Assembly (NCBI RefSeq): GCF_900117415.1
Contig: NZ_FPEI01000004.1
Span: forward strand, 186,001 to 250,000
Length of the DNA stretch: 64,000 bases
Direction: 5' to 3'
From: Hyphomicrobium sp. CS1BSMeth3
GTDB taxonomy: Bacteria; Pseudomonadota; Alphaproteobacteria; Rhizobiales; Hyphomicrobiaceae
Under the pieces are notes generated by a model, which saw only the letters and a program-made list of their open reading frames with translations, made no database searches and was not told the origin of the DNA. Every line of letters begins with the position of its first letter. Positions within the stretch are counted from its first letter, which is position 1. Positions 27,024 through 36,162 of this stretch are shown piece by piece. The translations under genes were made by a program, and so were the position numbers.

Positions 27024-27820
27024 GTGGCTTGCCCCGTGAGCAGCTCGCGCGTCGCAGCCGTAACGTCGTCCTTGCGCATGAGGCTCTCGCCGACGAGGAA
27101 CGTGCGCACGCCGACCTTGGCGAGACGCTCGAGATCGCCGTAGTTGGCAATGCCGCTCTCGCCGATGACGATGCGATCCTTGGGCACGCGCGGGGCGAGG
27201 CGCTCGGTCGTCGCAAGCGTCGTCTCGAAGGTCTTGAGATTGCGGTTGTTGATGCCGATCAGACGGCAGGGAAGTTCGAGCGCGCGATCGAGCTCGGCAT
27301 CGTCGTGCACTTCGACGATCGCATCCATGCCCCAGGCCTGGGCCGCCGCCGCGAGATCGCGTGCCACGGCATCCTCGATCTGCGCCATGATGATGAGAAT
27401 GCAGTCCGCACCCCAGGCGCGCGCCTCGGCCACCTGGTAGGTGTCGAGCATGAAATCCTTGCGCAGCGCCGGCAGCCGCGTCGCCTTGCGCGCCGCGGTC
27501 AGAAATTCGGGCGCACCCTGGAACGACGGCGTGTCCGTCAGCACGGAAAGACAGGCTGCGCCACCCGCCTCGTAGGCCTTGGCGAGCGACGGGGGATCGA
27601 AGTCCGCGCGGATGAGGCCCTTGGAGGGCGAGGCCTTCTTGATCTCCGCGATCAGGGCGAACTGGCCCTCGCGGATGCGCCGATCGAGAGCCCCGGCGAA
27701 CGAGCGCACAGGCGTCGCGCGCCGCGCCGCCTCCTCTATGGCCGCCTGCGGCCGGGCGCGCTTCGCCTCGGCGATCTCGGCGAGCTTGTACTTTGTGATC
27801 TTGCTGAGAATATCGCTCAT
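27020..27820 (-). CDS. trpC: indole-3-glycerol phosphate synthase
   Basis: TrpC converts carboxyphenylamino-deoxyribulose phosphate to indole-3-glycerol phosphate in tryptophan synthesis. The 266-residue TIM barrel starts [16 protein letters not shown] and contains [18 protein letters not shown] (catalytic Lys), [20 protein letters not shown] and [13 protein letters not shown]. It is a stand-alone enzyme, not fused to TrpF. Its stop codon overlaps the moaC start; trpD, often upstream in Rhizobiales, is absent because a phosphoesterase gene diverges there. Confidence 0.96.
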   Translation of the reverse strand: MSDILSKITKYKLAEIAEAKRARPQAAIEEAARRATPVRSFAGALDRRIREGQFALIAEIKKASPSKGLIRADFDPPSLAKAYEAGGAACLSVLTDTPSFQGAPEFLTAARKATRLPALRKDFMLDTYQVAEARAWGADCILIIMAQIEDAVARDLAAAAQAWGMDAIVEVHDDAELDRALELPCRLIGINNRNLKTFETTLATTERLAPRVPKDRIVIGESGIANYGDLERLAKVGVRTFLVGESLMRKDDVTAATRELLTGQAT

Positions 27821-27977
27821 GATGCCCGTATACTCCGGTCGGGCCTCGCCTTTCCAGCACCAACGATCGCCGGGGCGGACACAACGCTGGGATTGCTTAA
27901 GGTTTGCGCCTTTGCCGCACCTCGGCAGCTCGCGTATAAGCCACCACATTCACCTTACCATGGCAGGCGCGGGCAGA

Positions 27978-28964
27978 ATGACGGAGGCAAACAGGCGCAG
28001 CACGGACTTCACGCCCGATTTCACATTGGCGCATCTGTCGGACGTGCACCTCAGCCCCCTGCCGCCCATTGGCGCTCGCCATTGGAACCTCAAGCGCCTC
28101 CTCGGCTGGCTCAACTGGCAGCGCCGCCGACGCCACCTCTACAGCCGCGACGTTCTCGACCGGATCGTCGCGGACATCGCCGAGCAGGCCCCCGACCATA
28201 TTGCCGTGACCGGCGACCTCGCCAACCTCGGCCTCCCCGCCGAGCACGAGGCGGCGCTCGCCTGGCTCCGCACGCTCGGCGACGCCGAACGCGTGACCGT
28301 CATCCCCGGCAACCACGACATCTACAGCCATATCGGCGCCGACCGCGGCACGGGGCGCTGGCATCCGCACATGTCGCCGAACACCGCGGCGGCGGACTAT
28401 GCGATCGCCGAAGCCCAAAGCGCGGGCATGAGCGGCGACGCGGCTTTTCCCTTCGTGCGCCGCTTCGGCAAGCTCGCGATCATCGCGCTCAACTCGGCCG
28501 TGCCGACACGCCCCTTCTATGCCATCGGCCGCATCGGCAAGGCGCAGCTCGATCGCCTCGCCCGCATTCTCGATCGGCTCGGCGCCGAGGGGCTGATGCG
28601 CGTGGTGCTCATCCACCATCCTCCGCTGCCGGGCCTCGCGAAAGCGCGCCACGATCTCCAGGATGCCGATGCGCTGGCCGAAGTTCTCGCGCGCCACGGC
28701 GCCGAGCTCGTGTTGCATGGCCACGAGCACATTTCGAGCGAGCACTGGCATCCGGCGCCCTCCGGCCATATTCCGATCATCGGCGTGCCCTCCGCCTCGC
28801 TCGCGCGCCCCTACAAGAAAGAGCCGCCGGCGCGCTATCATCTCTACCGGGTTGCCCTCGACACGAACCGCCCGAGCATCGAGCTGATCGCGCGCGGTCT
28901 CGCCGAGCCCGGCGGCCCGATCATCGAGTTGGAACGGCGGCTCATCGTGCCGGATAGTCAATAA
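27978..28964 (+). CDS. metallophosphoesterase
   Basis: This calcineurin-like phosphoesterase of 328 residues has the complete dinuclear metal set: LAHLSDVHLSPLPP, VTGDLANLG, VIPGNHDIYSHIG, VLIHHPPLPG and VLHGHEHISS. No signal peptide is present, so it acts in the cytoplasm. The pattern resembles cyclic-nucleotide phosphodiesterases of the Icc type but the true substrate is open. The ATG at 27978 is preferred; one at 27960 would add 6 residues, neither with a strong ribosome-binding site. It is divergent from trpC. Confidence 0.85.
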   Translation: MTEANRRSTDFTPDFTLAHLSDVHLSPLPPIGARHWNLKRLLGWLNWQRRRRHLYSRDVLDRIVADIAEQAPDHIAVTGDLANLGLPAEHEAALAWLRTLGDAERVTVIPGNHDIYSHIGADRGTGRWHPHMSPNTAAADYAIAEAQSAGMSGDAAFPFVRRFGKLAIIALNSAVPTRPFYAIGRIGKAQLDRLARILDRLGAEGLMRVVLIHHPPLPGLAKARHDLQDADALAEVLARHGAELVLHGHEHISSEHWHPAPSGHIPIIGVPSASLARPYKKEPPARYHLYRVALDTNRPSIELIARGLAEPGGPIIELERRLIVPDSQ

Positions 28965-28965
28965 A

Positions 28966-29265
28966 GGCGGGCGGGTCCGGGAAGGTGCCCCTCCCGGCAG
29001 GGGTTCAGGGGTCATGCCAGAGGCATGCGCCCCCATCGCGCCGCAGGCGCGAGCAGGGCTGCCGCCCTGCACCCGCGCGGGGGACACCCCCGCACCCCCG
29101 TCTTTTATGGATTTGGAATCAGCCGCGAGCGCACCAGTATCCCCTCTCCCCGTCCTTCACGGGGAGAGGGTTAGGGTGAGGGGCGGCGGCATACGCCGAC
29201 GTCGCAAAGTGGCCGCCCCTCACCCCGGCCCTCTCCCATTGAAGACAATGGGGAGAGGAGGAAGT
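28966..29265. repeat. mosaic hairpin repeat, copy R5 (gap 28965-29272)
   Basis: Between the convergent phosphoesterase and SNase-like genes. Left AAAGGCGGGCGGGTCCGGGA (module A) and GGGGGACACCCCCGCACCC with GTCTTTTATGG. Module C follows (CTCTCCCCGTCCTTCACGG and GGTGAGGGGCGGCGGC, then CTCTCCCATTGAAGACAATGG). Module B is absent. No gene is seen inside; the open frame over it is spurious. Confidence 0.75.
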
Positions 29266-29272
29266 GCGCGTC

Positions 29273-30061
29273 TCACTCCCCCAACAGCTCGAGCTGGCCT
29301 CTGCTGTCCACGACGATCACCGGGCCACGGCGCTGCTCGATCCAGCCGCGCACCAGAACGCGTCGGCCAACGAGCGTACGCGGCGCAGCGCCGCCAGTCA
29401 CGTGCGCGCGGTTCGGCGGAACCACGGCCGCAAGCGGATAGGCACGGCCGCGACGTGCACCGAGCGACACGAATATTTCGCCGGAGCCGCGCGAGACGCG
29501 ATGCACGGTGCCGCTCACGACCTGATAGGAACCGACAGCACGCGCCCAATCGCCGCGCGAGGCCACACGCGCGCGATAAGCGGCGTTCTCCCAGAGGCCG
29601 AGGCCTTCCTCGCGCGCGCTCCGCTCCAGCCTGACCAATGCCTCGGTGCAGGCGTCGACACCAGGACGCCCATACACGCGCGCGTGGCCGCGCGAAACGA
29701 GCGCGCCCTGCAGCCAGTCTTTGCCGATGGTAACGTGGGCAAGCACATGCCCGTAGCGGTCGCTCTGCACCGTATCGTGCCAGAGCGTCACCGATTGCCC
29801 CTCGGCGAGCGCCGCGAGCGCTGCTCGCGCCTCGTTCTCCGGTGGCCAGCTTCCGGCTGCCGCACCGACATCTCCGGCCCGCGGCGCCAGGGCGCCGATC
29901 AGGCGAACGCGGCGGCCATCATCAAGCGCGAGGGTCTCGCCATCGAGCACGCGCGCAACGGCGTGCGTTTCGCCACGCGTTAGGGCACACGGCGGCGCCT
30001 CCGCATACGCAACGGTCACGAGAAATGGCAGCGCCGCGACTGTGAGCCACGCGGCGCGCAT
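29273..30061 (-). CDS. secreted staphylococcal-nuclease-like (SNase) domain protein
   Basis: This 262-residue protein has a signal sequence (MRAAWLTVAALPFLVTVAYA). The OB-fold SNase region follows: HAVARVLDGETLALDDG then RVRLIGALAPR, and DRYGHVLAHVTIGKDWLQGA with the conserved DRYGR-type block. Where nucleases have DAPE with a catalytic Glu, this one reads LAPR, so catalysis is doubtful. A second beta-rich domain ends GQLELLGE. The ATG is only 4 bases from a twin-palindrome element, and no ordinary ribosome-binding site is visible. A GTG one codon earlier is also possible. Confidence 0.75.
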   Translation of the reverse strand: MRAAWLTVAALPFLVTVAYAEAPPCALTRGETHAVARVLDGETLALDDGRRVRLIGALAPRAGDVGAAAGSWPPENEARAALAALAEGQSVTLWHDTVQSDRYGHVLAHVTIGKDWLQGALVSRGHARVYGRPGVDACTEALVRLERSAREEGLGLWENAAYRARVASRGDWARAVGSYQVVSGTVHRVSRGSGEIFVSLGARRGRAYPLAAVVPPNRAHVTGGAAPRTLVGRRVLVRGWIEQRRGPVIVVDSRGQLELLGE

Positions 30062-30065
30062 CACA

Positions 30066-30232
30066 CTAGTGTCCCGATTCCGGAGTTCGCCTCACCTCGA
30101 TGCCGGCGTTCCGAGCGAACTTCCGCATCATAAGGGACACCAGAATCACAATCTTGCTCGTGTGATGCAGTTCGAGAAATTCGCTCGGTGCCATGCCCCG
30201 GGATGTGGCGAATTTCTCGATCATCACACTAG
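30066..30232. repeat. twin-palindrome element, copy 1
   Basis: This 167-bp element is bounded by CTAG at each end. Palindrome 1: GTGTCCCGATTCCGGAGTTCGC pairs with GCGAACTTCC through AAGGGACAC, around a loop containing CTCACCTCGATGC. Palindrome 2: GTGTGATGCAGTTCGAGAAA with TTCGCTCG pairs with GGCGAATTTCTCGATCATCACAC. Its right end supplies the TAG stop of corA; its left end lies 4 bases from the SNase-like ATG. Related copies are at 53799 and 61251. Confidence 0.85.
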
Positions 30233-31200
30233 AGCCAGCCCTTGCGCCGGAAATAGACGTAGGGGAGCACGGCCGCGAGCACCATGAGCCCAATCGCGAG
30301 CGGATAGCCCCAGGGCCAGTCCAGCTCCGGCATATGCTTGAAGTTCATGCCGTAGATCGAGGCGATGAGTGTCGGCGGCAGGAACACGACGGCAGCCACC
30401 GAGAAGAGCTTGATGATCTGGTTCTGCTCGATGTTGATCATGCCGAGCGTCGCCTCGAGCAGGAACTCGAGACGCGTGCTCAGGAAGCGCATGTTGTCGA
30501 GCAGCGAGGAAATGTCGCGCTGCGCCGACTTGATGCGCTTGCTGATCTTGGAGTCGCCGCCGCGTTCGCGCATCGCGCTCGCGAAGAAGGCCAGCACGCG
30601 ATCGATGGAGAAGGCGCTTTCCTGCACGCGCGCGATGATGTCGCCTTCCTTGCCGATCGTGCGCAAAGCCACATCGAGGCGCCTGCCGCGCGTCTGCTGT
30701 CCGCCCTTGATCACGAAGACGCTCGGCGCGAGGCGATCGACATCGTCCTGGATGCGCTCGATGAGATCGGCTTGGCGATGGATCAGCGACTCGATCAGCC
30801 CGACCATGATGTCCGGCCCGCTCGCGCATGGCGCGTGGCCCTTCTCTGCCCGCGCGAGAAATATGGGAAACGCCTTGGGCTCGGCATATCGCACGGTCAC
30901 CAGACGGTTGTCCGCGATGATGAAGGTGATCGACGACGCGGCTGGAACGGCCTGCTCGATGGCGTAGATGACATAGGCGGTCATGTAGACCGCGGCATTC
31001 TCGATGTAGAGGCGGTTCGAGGCCTCGATCTCGCGCATCTCGGCCCGTGTGGGGACCGAAATGCCCAGGGCCTGCTCGACGGCTGCGTCCTCCTCCGGCG
31101 TCGGGTTGAGGAGGTCGATCCAGATGGTCGCCGCCGTGATCGCATTCACATCCTTGGAGGTCGCGAGGCCGTTACCGGCGACGTCATAAAGTGTCAGCAT
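30229..31200 (-). CDS. corA: magnesium/cobalt transporter CorA
   Basis: CorA is a pentameric inner-membrane Mg2+ channel. The 323-residue protein has a long soluble helical N-domain, then two C-terminal membrane helices. The pore signature YGMNFKHMPEL begins at about residue 286 and the second helix follows (YPLAIGLMVLAAVLPYVYF). The basic tail RRKGWL ends at a TAG contributed by the twin-palindrome element. The ATG at 31200 has AGAGG about 9 bases upstream; a GTG two codons earlier is possible. Confidence 0.93.
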   Translation of the reverse strand: MLTLYDVAGNGLATSKDVNAITAATIWIDLLNPTPEEDAAVEQALGISVPTRAEMREIEASNRLYIENAAVYMTAYVIYAIEQAVPAASSITFIIADNRLVTVRYAEPKAFPIFLARAEKGHAPCASGPDIMVGLIESLIHRQADLIERIQDDVDRLAPSVFVIKGGQQTRGRRLDVALRTIGKEGDIIARVQESAFSIDRVLAFFASAMRERGGDSKISKRIKSAQRDISSLLDNMRFLSTRLEFLLEATLGMINIEQNQIIKLFSVAAVVFLPPTLIASIYGMNFKHMPELDWPWGYPLAIGLMVLAAVLPYVYFRRKGWL

Positions 31201-31282
31201 TCCCACGGGCCTCTGCTCGAATGGCCAAACGTCCGCTCCCTATAGCGCACATGCGACAGCCGGGCGACGGTTGCGCTGAGGC

Positions 31283-32488
31283 TCAGGTCAGGGGGCTGGG
31301 TTGAGACGGCACGCGGCCATTGGGCGGCCGATCTGTGCGCCAGAAGAGCCAGATGAAGGCTATGAGCGACAGCCCGACGAAGAGGCCGAACGTCCAGGGC
31401 TCGGCCCCGGCGCCGAGCAGGCGGACGGCCCAATCGTTGATCTGTGGATAACGCAGGATGGCAACAGCGCTCGCGATCACGCTCGCGCCCTGGGCAATCA
31501 TCTCGCGGTTCTTGTCGAGGCGGCGGAGGAAGAAGAACGGCAGCAGGATCGCCCACGGCACGATGACGAGGCTCCAGCGCAGGTGCAGCCCGCCGTGCGT
31601 CCGCCCGAACATGGCCATGCTCGTCTGGAGGTAGGCGTAGTCCATGAGCGGCCACGTCAACATGGCGAGGCCGCCGATGATGATGCCTCGTTCGATCACC
31701 GGCACGTAGTCGGGATAGAGGACGTCGATGCGCTTGCGCCAGAAGGCCAGCAGGCCGGCGATGATCACCATGACGGCGATGAAAAAGACTTTGAGCGGCA
31801 GGAAGTACTGATCGAGCTCGGCTGATCGTGAGCGGAGGCGCCGGTCATCCTGAAGCGTGCGAACCTCGGCGGCGAAGGCCTTCTGCACGTCGCAGCACTG
31901 TCGCGCATCGAGGAGCGTATCGGCGGGGAAGCAGTAGCGCTTCTCGCGATACTCCAGCGGGCGCTCGAGGAGCGGATCCGGGCTGCAGTTGCGCGTGAAC
32001 TCGGCAAAGCCGACGCGCTTGCGCCCATGTGCGCGCAACTGCTCGAGCGCCGTCAGGATCGGCACGCGCTGACAGGTCGAGCTGGTGCCATCAACAGATG
32101 TGCAGGGAACCGGGCTGCCCTTGTCGCGCGCGAGCGCCGAGGGTTGAACCTCCCAGACGCCGCGCAGATCCGTACTGTCAATCTGCTGCGCAACCCACCA
32201 TGAGGCCCCGATCAGAAGCGCGAACCAGAGGAGGAAGCGAAATTTTCCGAACCTGACACCGGCATCCTTGGCCCAGTACAGGTGCGTGAAAATGACCGAA
32301 GGCCAGTAGAAGGCGGCCAGAACCACGATGCCGAAAGTCGGGAAGAAGACGAAGAGGTGGCTGTGGGCGAGCGCCATCGACAGCCAGTCCAGGTCCTTGA
32401 ACTCGGCGATCATCGTGGCAGTGGAAGCGACGAAGCTGGCCGCCAGGGCCGCGTACACGACGGCCACGAAAAGATGAGCGCCCCACAT
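31283..32488 (-). CDS. integral membrane protein of unknown function
   Basis: This 401-residue protein has about seven hydrophobic segments: three in the first 125 residues (LFVAVVYAALAASFVAS; FPTFGIVVLAAFYWPSVIF; FRFLLWFALLIGASWW), then four from residue 230 on. Between them lies a loop of about 110 residues with eight cysteines (including VPCTSVDGTSSTC, TRNCSPD, YCFPAD and ARQCCDV), probably periplasmic and disulfide-bonded. I do not recognise the family. The gene is 82 bp upstream of corA on the same strand, so a link to ion transport is possible but unproven. Confidence 0.75.
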   Translation of the reverse strand: MWGAHLFVAVVYAALAASFVASTATMIAEFKDLDWLSMALAHSHLFVFFPTFGIVVLAAFYWPSVIFTHLYWAKDAGVRFGKFRFLLWFALLIGASWWVAQQIDSTDLRGVWEVQPSALARDKGSPVPCTSVDGTSSTCQRVPILTALEQLRAHGRKRVGFAEFTRNCSPDPLLERPLEYREKRYCFPADTLLDARQCCDVQKAFAAEVRTLQDDRRLRSRSAELDQYFLPLKVFFIAVMVIIAGLLAFWRKRIDVLYPDYVPVIERGIIIGGLAMLTWPLMDYAYLQTSMAMFGRTHGGLHLRWSLVIVPWAILLPFFFLRRLDKNREMIAQGASVIASAVAILRYPQINDWAVRLLGAGAEPWTFGLFVGLSLIAFIWLFWRTDRPPNGRVPSQPSPLT

Positions 32489-33273
32489 AACCCCCTCCCA
32501 CCACGCACGCTGGCCCAGCCTTCCGGCCAGTGCCTACACCCCCGCCGAGTACTACAACATTCTTGCGACGGCGGCACAACGGGAGAGGCCTGCGTGCCTA
32601 TGGCACTGTGGCTCCGACGGAACATCACGCCCGTATCGATGACGACGTCGTGAAAAAGTTCGTGGCCGCCGCCCCGACTGGCAGGATCGGGGCAGCGGCC
32701 AATGTCCGCGGGAAGAGGGCCATGCGGTCGGGCATTCAAGGCTCTTGGACGAGCATGGAGGGACGCGTGGGATTGCCCATCCGGAACCTAAGCCCTGGCG
32801 GGGGGTCGACCGCCTTCCGCTGGCTTCGCTGTGCCGCGGACCAAAACGACATAAAAAATTGCACCTCCTTTCGCGTGGGCGCGATAAGTGTCTCGCCTGG
32901 AGCCGGTCCGCCACAGGGGTACGCAGATGGCGTCCGGCCGGCTGGTTTGGGGAGCGGCGCCCAGCCGGGCGAGGTCGTGGTGTCATTGGCCGCTACGTGA
33001 TTTCCGCCACACGCTAAGGTTGACATCAATCCCTGAATACATTCTAAACGTGCACAACTTTAATCTTCTCCACCGGCAGTTGCATTTCTGCCTCGGCCGC
33101 ACCCGCAGGGGGACCGACTCGGCGGCAGCAGGGTCTGGGGTCGAAGCGGATGCCTGCGGTGCCTGCACCTGATGCCGCACGCTGCGGACAAGGGGGCTGA
33201 AGAGCATTGCCAATCAGCCTCGCCGCGGCTATGGACTGCTCACCATTCCGGCGCGCCCCGAGCGCAGCCGCGT
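32489..33273. other. 785-bp gap without a recognisable gene
   Basis: Several short open frames exist in both directions, but none has a convincing start, known motif or matching codon pattern. An AT-rich stretch at 33010-33075 (GACATCAATCCCTGAATACA and following) stands out from the surrounding GC-rich DNA. It could include the promoter of the tRNA or a decayed gene. Confidence 0.5.
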
Positions 33274-33349
33274 GCCGCAATAGCTCAGCCGGTAGAGCAT
33301 CGCATTCGTAATGCGGGGGTCGGGGGTTCGAGTCCCTCTTGCGGCACCA
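33274..33349 (+). tRNA. tRNA-Thr (anticodon CGT)
   Basis: A complete cloverleaf of 76 bases including an encoded CCA. Acceptor GCCGCAA pairs with TTGCGGC, and the discriminator is A. D-arm TAGCTCAGCCGGTAGAGCA. Anticodon stem TCGCA / TGCGG with loop TTCGTAA, giving CGT, which reads threonine codon ACG. T-arm GGGGGTTCGAGTCCCTC. The gene stands alone, just left of the sulfatase locus. Confidence 0.95.
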
Positions 33350-33684
33350 TCACACACGGCTCAAACCCTTGCTCCCAGTGAGTAACTGGCAACGGCTGAG
33401 CTAGTCCGTTTGGATGTTCCGGCATCCTGCGTCGGGTTCTTTCAAGCCAGTAACGTGCAACCCCGCACCTGTCGGCGAACACTCAAATGAGCGATGCGCA
33501 TCTGCGCACGCCTGGAGGCACGTTCAATCCGGACGCAGGACGAACGGACCGGGATTGCAGCCGGCACGCTCCCCTTCGCAGACTCATTTCTGCGCAATGG
33601 CGGTGCAAGCAGGACGTTCGGACGGCCAGCGTTTATTGAAACGACCAAAGTCGTTGCTCGGCCCTTGTCTCTCGGGGCTCGCCT
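33350..33684. other. 335-bp gap between tRNA-Thr and sulfatase gene
   Basis: No supported gene is seen. I looked for a repeat of the tRNA 3' end that would mark an integrated island and did not find one here. No integrase remnant is visible. Short open frames on both strands lack recognisable motifs. Confidence 0.45.
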
Positions 33685-35127
33685 TCAGACAGGAGCCGGC
33701 GTTGCGCCGGGAGCGCCGATGTTCATAGCCTTCTCGGGTCCGCCGAACCGCGCGACTAGCGCCGCTTGATCGGCCTTGGCGCGTGCGTCTGTCGTCTCGG
33801 GATCGACGAGCGTCCTGAGAACGGCCTCGAAGCTCGAGACGACGGACGCGTATTTTGGATCGGATGCAAGATCGTGCGCCTCGCCTGGATCGACGCGAAG
33901 GTCGAACAGCTCGGCGGGATAACCGACGTAGTAGTTGTACTTGTAGTGCCCGTTGCGCAGCATGAATGCCGCCGAAGGCGAGCCGAAGGCGTGATACTCG
34001 GAGAATACGGTGCGCTTCGGATCGTCGGCTGTGCTGCCGATCTCGAACAGGGAGCGGCCCGGCAGGGGGATTTCGGACCAGGCACATGCGTCCTCGCCGA
34101 CGGCGTCCATGATGGTCGGCGCTAGATCGATAAGACTGACCGGCGTGTGGCACACGCGACCGGCGGCTACGTCAGGGCCGGCAACGATCATCGGCACGCC
34201 CACGGCATCGTCGTAGTGCGTGCTCTTGCCCCACATGCCGCGCGCACCGATGTTGTCACCGTGATCGCTCGTGTAGATCACGCGCGTCGTATCGCTGAGC
34301 CCACTGCGTTCCAGTGCGCCGATGACCCGCCCCACCTGTCGGTCGACCCATGTGCAGAGACCGTAATAGCAGGCCGTTGCGAGGAGCCGGCGCTCGTCAT
34401 CCAGTCCATCGTCCACAGGATGACGGCAGTGACTATCCTCGAGCCATGGATGACGCGGAAAGCCGTTCTTGGGATGCAGCCGCGGATAGGGCATCCGGTC
34501 GACGGGATAGAGATCGAGTATGTCCTGCGGGACCATCAGCGGGAAATGGGGAGCCACGAAGCCGATGTAGAGCACCCACGGGCGCTCGTGCTTCTCGCCG
34601 GCGGCGCGCTCGATCCAGGTCTCGGCCTCGGTCGCGATCCGATCGTCGTAAATGTTGTACTTCGACGTGCCGGCGCCCATCGGGTTCATCATGACATGCG
34701 CGCGCTCACTGAAATCGGCCTTGCCGTCGCGCAGCGCGCCCCAGACCATGCCATAGCCGCCATAGATGTGCATGGGATGATACTGATGGTCGAAGCCGGT
34801 CGGGTCTTCGGCATTGCGATAGTGCAGCTTGCCGATCGAATCTACGCGGTGCCCGGTCCGTTGCAGCGCATGTCCCCAGCCCGGCACCGAGCCGTCATAG
34901 GCCGTGGCATTATCCCACGTCCCGAGCTCATGCACGTAGCGGCCCGTCGCGAACGAGGCGCGCGAGGGAACGCATATCGGGCAGTTGCAGTAGGCCGCGT
35001 CGAAAAGTGTGCCGCGCGCGGCGAGCCGGTCGAGGTTTGGCGTTTGCACGAACGGGTGGCCTGCCGCGCCCATGGCGCGCGGGTGATGCTCGTCCGACAT
35101 GATGACAACGAGATTGTGAGGATGCAT
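33685..35127 (-). CDS. type I sulfatase (formylglycine-dependent), cytoplasmic
   Basis: This 480-residue alkaline-phosphatase-fold sulfatase starts with the metal-site motif NLVVIMSDEHHPRAMG. The active-site cysteine to be converted to formylglycine is Cys52 in CVPSRASFATGRYVH. IYTSDHGDNIGARGMWGKS gives further metal and substrate ligands. There is no signal peptide, so it acts in the cytoplasm, unlike many sulfatases. It is the last gene of the ABC transporter operon and is 54 bp downstream of the FGE gene. The substrate (a sulfate ester, possibly a phosphonate or phosphate monoester) is not known. Confidence 0.9.
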   Translation of the reverse strand: MHPHNLVVIMSDEHHPRAMGAAGHPFVQTPNLDRLAARGTLFDAAYCNCPICVPSRASFATGRYVHELGTWDNATAYDGSVPGWGHALQRTGHRVDSIGKLHYRNAEDPTGFDHQYHPMHIYGGYGMVWGALRDGKADFSERAHVMMNPMGAGTSKYNIYDDRIATEAETWIERAAGEKHERPWVLYIGFVAPHFPLMVPQDILDLYPVDRMPYPRLHPKNGFPRHPWLEDSHCRHPVDDGLDDERRLLATACYYGLCTWVDRQVGRVIGALERSGLSDTTRVIYTSDHGDNIGARGMWGKSTHYDDAVGVPMIVAGPDVAAGRVCHTPVSLIDLAPTIMDAVGEDACAWSEIPLPGRSLFEIGSTADDPKRTVFSEYHAFGSPSAAFMLRNGHYKYNYYVGYPAELFDLRVDPGEAHDLASDPKYASVVSSFEAVLRTLVDPETTDARAKADQAALVARFGGPEKAMNIGAPGATPAPV

Positions 35128-35181
35128 TGCCTGTCCGTGACTGATGTTCGAGGTGCCGTGCTTTTGGATGGATGAAGCCCA

Positions 35182-36153
35182 CTAGATGTCATACGCGAGA
35201 CGAAACCCAACATGCCCGGTAGAGCTGTCGGGGCTCACGCCGGTTCGCGCCGCTATGCGGTAGCGGTAGCAATACGATCGATGGCAGAGGTACGAGCCGC
35301 CCTTGAGCACGCGCTCGCCGTTGGCGTGCGCCGCCTCGTTGCGCCGGCGGGCATTGCGTGAGAGGGAGCGTACGCGGAACGCGTCGGCGCACCACTCCCA
35401 GGCATTGCCGACCATGTTGAAGAGGCCGACGCTGTTCGGTGCGAAACTGTCAACGGGAGCCGTGCCGCCAAAACCATCCTTGCGGGCATTGTGCGCGGGG
35501 AAATCGCCCTGCCAGATGTTGCAGGGCTGGAAGTCCTTGTCATCCGGTTCTTGATCTCCCCAAGGGAAGCGCGCAGCCTGAAGCGTGCCGCGCGCGGCGC
35601 ACTCCCACTCTGCCTCGGCCGGCAATCTGCCACCTGCCCAGGCGGCAAACGCGACGGCGTCGTTCCAGGAGATGTGCACGACGGGATGATTGGAACGTTC
35701 GGCAATCGAGGCATCCGGCCCTTCGGGATGGCGCCAGCAGGCGCCGTCAATGCGCCGCCACCATGAGGGCGCACCCGGCGCGTCGGGACCTGCAGGTGCG
35801 GCGGGGACGAAGTCCTTGAACACGAGTGACCAGCCGAAGCGCTCAGCATCGGTGCGATAGCCGGTCTCACTTACGAACTCGGCAAACCATGTGTTGGTGA
35901 CGGCAAACGGATCGATGGCGAACGGCTTTACTGCGACGAGGCGGGAAGGGCTTTCTCCATCCTGCGGCAGCGGGCTGTCGTCCTCTCCAATACGTATTCG
36001 ACGGCCACCATCGATGCGCACCGCGCGATCGGGTATGCGCGCAGCTCGGCTGGCGACCGACACACCCACCGGCAATCTCGGCGCACCGCGCGACGAGCCC
36101 GCGCTGCAGCACGTTCCTGTCGCGGATGCGATGCTCGTCGGTAGTTGATCCAA
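35182..36153 (-). CDS. formylglycine-generating enzyme (FGE/SUMF1 family)
   Basis: This 323-residue protein has the FGE-sulfatase fold. The catalytic pair is present: KGGSYLCHRSYCYRYR, with Cys290 and Cys295 equivalent to the copper-binding cysteines of SUMF1. RLPAEAEWECAARG, FPWGDQ and NMVGNAWEWCADAF are also conserved. It would oxidise the C-x-P-x-R cysteine of the two adjacent sulfatases. The start appears to be a TTG 9 bases after the upstream sulfatase stop, with AGGG in front; the first 40 residues are outside the fold, so a later start is possible. No signal peptide, consistent with cytoplasmic action. Confidence 0.9.
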   Translation of the reverse strand: MDQLPTSIASATGTCCSAGSSRGAPRLPVGVSVASRAARIPDRAVRIDGGRRIRIGEDDSPLPQDGESPSRLVAVKPFAIDPFAVTNTWFAEFVSETGYRTDAERFGWSLVFKDFVPAAPAGPDAPGAPSWWRRIDGACWRHPEGPDASIAERSNHPVVHISWNDAVAFAAWAGGRLPAEAEWECAARGTLQAARFPWGDQEPDDKDFQPCNIWQGDFPAHNARKDGFGGTAPVDSFAPNSVGLFNMVGNAWEWCADAFRVRSLSRNARRRNEAAHANGERVLKGGSYLCHRSYCYRYRIAARTGVSPDSSTGHVGFRLAYDI

Positions 36154-36162
36154 GTCGAGGCC

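Noticed and set aside
33685-35127. Choline sulfatase (betC) for the terminal sulfatase
   Set aside because: No bet genes nearby and the N-terminal and middle regions do not match the choline-sulfatase pattern I know; left as sulfatase of unknown substrate.
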